Notes under the pieces: model-generated
Databases searched by the model: none
Told to the model about the DNA's origin: nothing
Seen by the model: only the letters and a program-made list of their open reading frames with translations
Part shown: piece by piece, positions 57,140 through 64,000 of the stretch
How positions within the stretch are numbered: position 1 is the first letter of the stretch
How the letters are laid out: each line of letters starts with the position of its first letter
Made by a program: the position numbers and the translations under genes
Origin: Sycobia sp. Sy_11
Lineage: Eukaryota; Arthropoda; Insecta; Hymenoptera; Epichrysomallidae
Direction: 5' to 3'
Assembly: GCA_018907035.1 (NCBI GenBank)
Contig: JACCIC010000178.1
Span: forward strand, 868,001-932,000
Length of the DNA stretch: 64,000 bases

Positions 57140-58660
57140 ATGGTTTTTGACAAGAGGAGCAGAAAGCGCCCTGCTGCGTTTGCGAAAGGAACGTCTGCAG
57201 GAGCAAAACGTGGAAAGCCGAAAACCGGGACACTTACTGCACTAGCTGTGAATGCTAGAAGTCAACGGAAGCGCCAACATGAACGTACCATTCTCACGAA
57301 TCGTCTGCAGGATAGAGCGACCGTGTCAGCTGATGGAAGTATCAACGATTTACCGTTAGTGACATATCTGAGCGATGTCGTCACTGTGCATGAGATCCCA
57401 TTGGTAGCACAGGAAGTAGCTACACCAGTAAATTCGATACCCGTCCCTACAGCTACGAATATGATGGAGGAAACGAGCCATCCAGGAGTTCCCGGCACAC
57501 GTCAAACTGCAGCAGCAAATGGGAGTAATAGCGATTTGTTAGGCGAAAGTACCTCAAACGCGTATTAAAGTGCGGAAACGAATCCGATAAAGTTGTTTGT
57601 GAAATCTCTGCAAGAGACTTTGCGTGTGGTCAGAGATGCAGCGTTAAGCGATACAGATTCGCGCATAGCTAGTAGAATCAAGATCGCGAAAGACTTACCA
57701 ACTTTTAATGGAAATCCATTGGAATTGATGCATTTCGAAGATGCATATAGATCGTCGACGCGCGTGTGTCAATTCAACGACTGTGAGAATATTATGAGGT
57801 TATTTAAATCTTTGCGCGGGCAAGCACGCGAAGCGGTAGAAACTTCACTGGGTACCACCAGTACAGCCGAACCTGTTGTACAGCTGCTGAAGTTGAACTT
57901 CGGCAACAAGCGTCAGGTAGCGGAAAGAGTTGTAAAAGATATTCACGATCTGCCTAATTTGAGATGAGGAAAAATTGGCATCGCGCGCTTCGCTATACGT
58001 TTGAAAAATGCGCTATTCCCCTTTAAGTCTTTGGGGATGCTAGAGTGCATTAATAATATTGACCTATTGAGATCTGTTGCGAGTAAAATCACGGACGAGA
58101 AAATAAGCCAATTTAATCGTTACGAAGCAAGCGATCCAGCTTTAAGCCGCTTAGAGAAGGTGTCCGAATTTTTGAATCGCGAAGGAGAATACGCAATTAA
58201 CGGCGGCCTTTTAGATTTCGATTTGTCAATTGTAATGAACAGAAATAGCGATAGAGATTCGAGGAAGCAGGGGAGACAGCATGCTACAGCAGGAATCTAC
58301 GTGGCGTCAGCGCAGCGGGATGGAACTCCTATGGATACTAGTTTTGAAGCGAAAAAGAAAACATGCATATATTGTAAGCATGATTCTCACGCGAAAGGTG
58401 ACTGCTATAAATTTAGAAAAGAGTCATTTGGAAGACGCAGGGTGATTCTGGGAAAACCGCGTCTCTGCTACAAGTGTCTGAGTGAGGGTCATATTGCGAA
58501 AGCATGCACCGAAGAGATTGTATGCTGTGATTGTCGTAAGCATCATCATACTGCGATGCATATTTCGAAGAGCATGACTTTAAGCGAAGAGCGCGGGATA
58601 ATGCTCAATGAACGCGCACGACGAGAGGGCGACGGTAAAGATGGGAAAAGTACGGCATGA
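57140..58660 (+). pseudogene. BEL/Pao gag
   Basis: ATG 57140; one frame of 507 codons interrupted only by TAA 57566-57568 and TGA 57965-57967. N-terminal 140 codons are basic and Ser/Thr-rich. Residues from about 57690: LPTFNGNPLELMHFEDAYRS and NIMRLFKSLRGQAREAV, the gag helical domain typical of Pao elements (DUF1759). C-terminal zinc knuckles: CIYCKHDSHAKGDC and CYKCLSEGHIAKAC, then CCDCRKHHHTAMH. Forms the particle core in family members. Confidence 0.85.
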
Positions 58661-58677
58661 CTAGGCCCGAGAAAAGC

Positions 58678-59330
58678 GCTACTAATGTTTGCTCCCGTCG
58701 AAGTCTTGGGCCCGAATGGATCTGCAAACACGTTCGCGTTATTAGACGGCGGTTCCACTATCAGTTTAATTGATAAAAATTTCGCCCGACGATTGGGCAT
58801 TATGGGAGAGGAAACACACACACTTCTGTAAAAGGTTTGTGGGGAAACGCAATTGGCTTGAATTGTGAGAGGGTAAGTTTTAAAATAGTTAGCGCGGATG
58901 AAATTTGCGAGATCGGACAAGAGCTAACGATGCGGAATTTGGATCTACCCATTCAATTGATTTCTAGCGCTATCGTGAAAAAGTTCAGAGAGCGAGAAAG
59001 TAATATTGAAAGCATATGAAAATGCGCGCGCGCAAATTCTTCTCGGGCAGGATAATTGGGACTTAATTACGCCGATAGAAGCACGCCCAATAGAGGGTAG
59101 TAAGCTCGCGATTTCCCGTAGAAAACTGGGCTGATAGGTCCGCGGTTATGAGGAACCGAAAAAACACGATTTCATACACATAAATGTGGAAGCAGCGTTT
59201 ACAGAAGAAACGAGATTAGACGAACTCGAATTATTAATAAATAATTATTTTAATCTTGAAAATTTCGGAATTTTAAACTTGGAGGCAAGAAGAAATAGAC
59301 AGAGTCACGCGGAAGATTTTAAACGAGACG
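58678..59330 (+). pseudogene. BEL/Pao protease region and start of pol
   Basis: Frame shifted relative to gag. APVEVLGPNGSANTFALLDG then GSTISLID: an aspartic protease active-site region written LLDGGST. A stop follows at 58830; another frame holds LNCERVSFKIVSADEI and, after 59015, ILLGQDNWDLITP and EELELLINNYF-like DELELLINNYF, known from the spacer before Pao reverse transcriptase. Sequence becomes AT-rich at about 59330 with no reverse transcriptase. Confidence 0.7.
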
Positions 59331-59501
59331 TCTATGTCTGCATAAATAAGTTCTATTATATATTTTACTATTTTGTAAACATTTATGAGATTCATGTCCT
59401 ATAAAATATGTTTTAAAGACTTAACTCAGTTCATAAAACTCAAGAAATTAACATGTACAAAATCATATAAAGTAAACTAATCTATTATAAATAGTATAAT
59501 A

Positions 59502-60605
59502 CGAGGATGGATTGATAAGTTTCCGGCCTGACCAAGAAAAACAACGTTTTTAAGAATTTTTTTATTTCTCAACATAATTTCCTCCAAGGCTGATACATTT
59601 CTCTTAGCGGTGTTAGTAATGCCATCTCTATCGACTGATTCATCAAGTTCGTCAAAATACCCATTTACAGCTTCGATTACTTCTTCATTGTCCGCAAATC
59701 TCTTACCGCCAAGCCATTTTTTGAGGTTAGGAATCAGATAATAGTCACTCGGGGCTAGGTCTGGAGAGTAGGGAAGGTACGGCACCAATTCAAACTTCAG
59801 ATAGTTGATTTTAGCCATCGCAACGATTAACGTGTTCGCTTGTACGTTATCGTGATGAAACAAGATATTTTTCTTCGCCAGATAAGGTCGTTTAAATTTC
59901 ACTTCGTGGTTCAAGCGTTGCAATAAGTCTGCGTAGTATTGACCAATGATAGTTTTACCCTTTTCAAGGTAATCAATGTATATAATGCCTCTTGCATCCC
60001 AAAAAACAGTAGCCATAACCTTGTTTGCCGAAAAAAATTGTTTTTGCCTTCTTTGGAGTTAGTTCCCCTGGGCCAATCCACTGTTTAGACTATTGTTTGG
60101 TTTCAAGAGTGTAGTGGTGGACCCAAGTTTCGTCGACGGCTACAAATCGACGCAAAAATTCGTTAGGATTACGCTTATACAACGCCAAATTGGCGGTAGA
60201 AATGTTCTTTCGAATCAATTTTTGGTCGACTGTGAGCAAACGCGGCGCCCATCTTGCACAGAGCTTTTCCAGATACAAATGCTGGTGCAAAACATTTTAT
60301 ACACGTTCATATGACATCTTAGAGGTCTCAGCTATCTCACACACTTTCAACCTGCGGTCTTTCAGCACTATTTGATGGATTTTTTCGATCATATCTGGAG
60401 TTGTGACCTCAAAGGGGCGTCCTGAGCGAAGCTCATCAAAGGTGCTCAAACGAACCTTTTTAAACCCGGAAACCCACTGCTTAACGGTTGAACATGATGG
60501 GGACGATGTCCCCAGTGTTAAGTCCATCTCTTCATTAATTTCCTTCGGCGTAAACCCCTTCAAATAAAAGTATTTGATAACAGGACGATTTTCCAGATTT
60601 TCCAT
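59502..60605 (-). pseudogene. mariner transposase (third family)
   Basis: Starts MENLENRPVIKYFYLKGFTP at 60605; helix-turn-helix regions to about 60300; frameshift; then RFVAVDETWVHHYTLETKQ (first Asp) with a stop at about 60090; then from 60016 MATVFWDARGIIYIDYL, LFHHDNVQANT (second Asp) and PYSPDLAPSDYYLIP (third Asp). The usual Ala-Arg-Pro-His after the second Asp is changed. About three breaks; inactive. Confidence 0.85.
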
Positions 60606-60747
60606 TTCTACGAAAAACACAGAGCCGTCTTGTTCAGCGTGCTCTCAAACCTAAACTAACATGGCGATCGGACTGAAATTTTAGCTACAAGCTATCTAAG
60701 AATGGTACTATAGAACGCTAAGCCGGAAACTTATTAATCCACCCTCT
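59502..60747 (-). mobile_element. mariner relic, third family
   Basis: TA at 59500-59501 and 60748-60749. Ends CGAGGATGGATTGATAAGTTTCCGGC and (reverse complement) AGAGGGTGGATTAATAAG, continuing TTTCCGGC. 1,246 bp, full length. Confidence 0.88.
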
Positions 60748-60749
60748 TA

Positions 60750-60761
60750 CGCACATCAAAC

Positions 60762-60795
<34 letters not shown>

Positions 60796-60841
60796 CTTTT
60801 TATGATTATTCTAATCCGTAAGCTCCCCCTCTCCCCCTTTC

Positions 60842-60880
<39 letters not shown>

Positions 60881-60942
60881 GTGTATATATATATATATGT
60901 ATATTACTTGTGGTATTTATATATATATATTTATATATATAT
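60750..60942. repeat. Microsatellite cluster (TA)n and (CT)n
   Basis: TA run 60768-60797, CT run 60841-60880, further TA runs to 60943. TACTTGTGGTATTTA occurs twice (60905 and 60950). Confidence 0.9.
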
Positions 60943-61529
60943 ATAATTTTACTTGTGGTATTTAATCAAGAAAAGTTAATTTAATTAAATTAAATAATTT
61001 AATATTAAATTAAATAAAAAGAAAACTTTTTTTACTTAGAATACCGCGGAGTCGGCAAAGTCCTAAAATCGCTCTGAATATTTAAAACCAATTACTTTTT
61101 TATTTTTGGAGATGAAAACATTATTAAGGAATTTATTATTATTTAATAGGTAAATTTTTATAGTGAGGACTACGATGGCTCGATCACTAGAGCAAAGGAC
61201 TAGTAACTTGGTGATCAGATTTCAAGCCCCGGTCTCGGCTGATTGACACAAGCACCGCTGTAATAATTTACATGTGCTTTTATACAAAAATATCGTAGAT
61301 CTCCGTCGATAATTAGCACCGATATTTCGAAGCATAAATAGAGTGACGTTAATTAACAAAAAAAATTTCTATAGTTATAAAATTAATAAGTATATATTCA
61401 TTTGAACTATTTAAATTTCAATTTATAATATGTTTAATTAATATTTATTTATTGAACATGTGCACCCGCTATCTAATGTATTATGATCCGAAGTGTAGTA
61501 GAAAAATATAATATTTATAAATTTATATA
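60943..61529 (-). repeat. Inverted duplication, arm 2 (mariner flank)
   Basis: Reverse complement of 49203-49801, near-identical, ending exactly at the 3' end of mariner copy 3. Confidence 0.92.
61166..61240 (+). repeat. tRNA-derived SINE head (copy in arm 2)
   Basis: TGGCTCGATCACTAGAGCAA, then GGACTAGTAAC and TTCAAGCCCC: tRNA-like D-arm, anticodon-arm and T-arm regions in order and spacing. Confidence 0.55.
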
Positions 61530-62819
61530 TTATCAGGTATGTGAATAAGTCTTTCCCGTTTTTTTTCAAATTTTGAGCCTTTATTGTGAAAAAATGGTTA
61601 CAAATGAATTATTGAAAGTATTGGCCATCGCTAGCTACAACTTTTTCCCATCTTTCTGGCAACATACGAATCCCGTTGTGAAAAAATTCGACCGGTTTGG
61701 CCTCTATCCAGTCATCCACCCATTTTTTGGCTTCCTCGTAGGAATGGAAGTGCTGGTCAGCCAGGCCATGCGTCATCGATCTGAAGAGATGGTAATCAGA
61801 CGGAGCAACGTCTTGACTATACGGCGGGTGGGGTAGGACTTCCCATTTGAGCGTTTCTAAGTATGTTTTCACCGGCGGTGCAACATGTGGGCGAGCATTG
61901 TCATGTTGCAAAATAACTTTGTCATGCCTGTCGGAGTATTGTGGCCGTTTTTCTCGCAATGCGCGGCTCAAACGCATCAATTGTCATCGATAGACCTCGC
62001 CTGTGATCCTTTCATTCGGTTTCAGAAGCTCATAGTAAACCACACCTAGCTGGTCCCACCATATACAGAGCATGAGCTTGGCGCCATGAATATTTGGCTT
62101 GGCCGTCGATGATGATGCATGGCCGGGTAGTCCCCATGACTTTCTTCGCTTCGGATTATCGTAACCTATCCACTTTTCATCGCCAGTCACGATACGATGC
62201 AGAAAACCCTTTCTTTTATGTCGCTGAAGCAGCTGTTCGCAAGTGAAAAAACGCCGTTCGACGTCTCTCAGCTTCAGTTCGTACGGCACCCAATTTCCTT
62301 GCTTTTGGATCATTCCCATGGCTTTCAAACGCTTGGAAATGGTTGTTCGGTCAACTCCCAATGCTTCAGCAAGTTCTTCTTGCGTTTGACAAGAATCTTC
62401 ATCAAGCAAAGTCGCCAATTCTCGATCTTCAAAGATTTGCGGCAGCCCGGAACGCTCCTGTCTTCCACGTCGAAATCACCGCTTTTGAAGCGTCGAAACC
62501 ATCCGCGAACACTTGAATCATCGACACAACCTTCTCCATAAGCCTCCTGAAGCAATCGATGCGTCTCGGCAGCAGATTTCTTCAAATTGAACCAATAAAG
62601 TGAAACTTCCCGCAAATGACGTCGACTCGGTTCAAATTTCGACATTTTCACGATATCAAAAATTTATGATGCGAAAAAATTTTAACTAATGTGTTAGTAT
62701 GGAATTGTTGACATATGAATAAGCTTTGATTATGACATATGTAACCATTGAATACTCGCACAGTATTGGTGGCGCCATCTCTTACAAAATACGGGAAAGA
62801 CTTATTCACACTCCTAATA
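61530..62819 (-). mobile_element. mariner, copy 3 (mutated)
   Basis: Same family as copies 1 and 2, with both terminal repeats present. The 5' end is joined to Polinton remnant D, the 3' end to the inverted-duplication arm. Confidence 0.92.
61609..62645 (-). pseudogene. mariner transposase copy 3
   Basis: ATG 62645. Compared with copies 1 and 2 it has a one-base deletion near 62460 (in the ERSGRP linker) and a C-to-T nonsense change giving TGA at 61983-61981. All three catalytic Asp codons are still present; a basic residue after the first (KWIRY) is Gly. Closer to copy 2 than to copy 1 in its amino-acid changes. Confidence 0.9.
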
Positions 62820-62824
62820 CTTTT

Positions 62825-63135
62825 TCATGAGATTTTGGAAATGAGAATTGTAAAATTCTTTTCCTTGATCAGTTTGTAGATAAATGGTACTCGTCCTTGT
62901 TTCAATATCTCATTCATAGCCTTAGTAACATCGTTGCCACTCTTTGACCTCGCTGGAATGGCCCATGCAAATTTTGAAAATATATCAATGACAGTGAGTA
63001 AATAACGAAAACCTTTATTGTCCTTCGAGAAGGGAATCATTTCTACAAGATCAGCCTGCCATGTCTCATCTATTGCACGTATATCATATTTTCTTCGCTC
63101 ATATCTACGACGTGCTGGTTTGTGTAACTCTTACC
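62825..63135 (-). pseudogene. Polinton integrase core fragment (remnant D)
   Basis: Minus strand: LHKPARRRYERRKYDIR, then TWQADLVEM with the first catalytic Asp present, and RYLLTVIDIFSKFAWAIP. Frame breaks near 63065; the rest is cut off at the mariner. Shows that the Asn in the copy at 37318 is a change in that copy. Confidence 0.8.
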
Positions 63136-63537
63136 ACTTTTTCGCGGTACATATTTCTTTTCAATCTCTTTTATAATATTATTTGTGTTTTTTACAATTT
63201 TCGTTACGTTCTCTTGCAAATTATCATATTTTTTAATAAGATCCCCCAATTTTGCTTCTATGGACAAGCGAATACCTTCATGCCTTTGCTCACAATCTTG
63301 AACGTATTTAGGCGATTCAGAAATTTAAAATAATAACATATCTACCTGGGTCTTTAGTGCTATATTCAAAATTTTCACGCTAATTGCGTCATTTTCTTCT
63401 TTAGCTTCCCCCATATTACAAAGTCGTTTACTTTCGATATCATAATTTCCATCCAATGTAGTATTGAAGTCAATACCTGGAGGGCCTCGACTCCCTTTCG
63501 TGACCTCTAACATTCTTCCAAACACATCAAGACTCAT
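63136..63537 (-). pseudogene. Conserved coiled-coil Polinton gene (remnant D)
   Basis: ATG 63537: MSLDVFGRMLEVTKG, RGPPGIDF, NKRLCNM; after a frame break at 63325 a coiled-coil tail (LGDLIKKYDNLQENVTKI, NNIIKEIEKKY) runs straight into the integrase sequence, as in the copy at 36812-37131. Confidence 0.55.
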
Positions 63538-63574
63538 GTTGCTACTGATGAAATCGTCTATGAACGTATCAATA

Positions 63575-63715
63575 TATGCATCTTATTTCACGTAATTCTT
63601 CAATAATGGATTGAATTTCATTGACGTGATTGTTATTCCCTGCGGATTGTTCGACAGTTAGTAATCTTAGTCTCTCAACAAGCTCATTCGGATCATCCCA
63701 GTATACTAACTCTAT
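63575..63715 (-). pseudogene. Conserved Polinton gene, C-terminal part (remnant D)
   Basis: VYWDDPNELVERLRLL and NEIQSIIEELREI; same family as 36206-36770. Confidence 0.5.
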
Positions 63716-63859
63716 TCAAGAATTTTTCTTTGCTATTTTATATTTAGGTAAGATTGCCCCTACTCCCTTTTTTTATACGAGTAGCACTGTTGCGAAACAT
63801 CGGTGCAATGATGTTGAAATATTTTCGACTCTTCGATGAGCGTATAGATCCATCTTTGC

Positions 63860-63993
63860 TATGTTTTAATAAGACGATGGAAGCTATTGCTTTAGGTAAA
63901 GGTCTCTATCTTATGGCGTATAAGCATGGAATGGAGTTATTTCTGAAACTGCATATCGGACATGGACAAGTTAAAAAAAAAACTTCGATTTAA
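63860..63993 (+). pseudogene. Capsid precursor fragment (remnant D)
   Basis: NKTMEAIALGKGLYLMAYKH then a Lys run matches the helix-linker part of the capsid-protease gene at 1590-1740 and 35760. The window ends soon after. Confidence 0.6.
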
Positions 63994-64000
63994 CTTTGCC

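Larger units (their letters stand above)
55409..59330 (+). mobile_element. BEL/Pao LTR retrotransposon, truncated
   Basis: 5' LTR, primer-binding-site-like sequence, gag and protease region, then lost before the reverse transcriptase at about 59330. A mariner (55850-57115) is inserted in the leader. No 3' LTR found. Confidence 0.8.
62820..64000. mobile_element. Polinton/Maverick remnant D
   Basis: Integrase core (-), coiled-coil gene (-), D-helix gene end (-) and capsid precursor piece (+), in the same relative order as the big Polinton turned around. Cut on the left by mariner copy 3 and on the right by the window end. Confidence 0.8.

Noticed and set aside
59330..59501. 3' LTR or reverse transcriptase of the BEL element
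   Set aside because: No repeat of 55409-55707 and no reverse transcriptase motif found; sequence turns AT-rich and then a mariner begins.
61166..61240. A functional tRNA gene
   Set aside because: A/B-box-like layout is good but acceptor and other arms do not pair convincingly, and it occurs in a duplicated repeat; called SINE-like instead.

Overview
This is AT-rich nuclear DNA of an animal, almost certainly an insect and probably a hymenopteran such as an ant. The reasons are the mix of mariner elements, Penelope-like elements, Jockey- and I/LOA-like LINEs, a BEL/Pao element and arthropod-type Polintons. The ant assignment is inference; insect is fairly safe. I recognise only one host gene: two spliced exons (minus strand, 26470-25856 and 19116-18951) of the meiosis-specific coiled-coil protein MEIOC. 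The roughly 6.7 kb intron between them and the sequence downstream are full of transposons.

Layout. 1-2002: Polinton remnant A (packaging ATPase fragment, phospholipase-A2-like protein, capsid precursor fused to an adenain-like protease), cut by a mariner fragment. 2821-6025: two Penelope-like (PLE) 3' fragments around an internally deleted mariner. 6607-10550: a GC-rich LINE (plus) with target-site duplication (TSD). 14463-18331: a Jockey-like LINE (minus) with a 14-bp TSD. 18951-26470: MEIOC exons with two mariner relics between them. 27466-30575: mariner fragment, PLE with reverse transcriptase, GIY-YIG region and hammerhead-like 3' end, then Polinton remnant C.

32230-45470 is the centrepiece: a complete-length Polinton (Maverick), 13,241 bp, running AG...CT with terminal inverted repeats and a 6-bp ATCGAT duplication. 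A related unoccupied copy of the insertion site lies at 30929-31135. Its genes are decayed homologues of virion and replication proteins: major and minor capsid candidates, protease, PLA2-like protein, chromodomain integrase and protein-primed type B DNA polymerase. They carry stops, frameshifts and deletions, so this is an endogenous fossil. Comparing it with remnants A, C and D shows one shared ancestral gene order and a deletion of the ATPase region at 36205.

46402-47015: TTAA-flanked foldback element. 47914-49202 and 55850-57115: two mariners with intact 345-codon DD34D transposases. The second sits in the leader of a BEL/Pao element (LTR 55409-55707, broken gag 57140-58660). 59502-60747: another mariner relic. 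60943-62819: a third copy of the intact-type mariner plus a flank that is an inverted duplicate of 49203-49801, joined to Polinton remnant D (62820-64000). The remainder is AT-rich sequence with many microsatellites and no recognisable gene.
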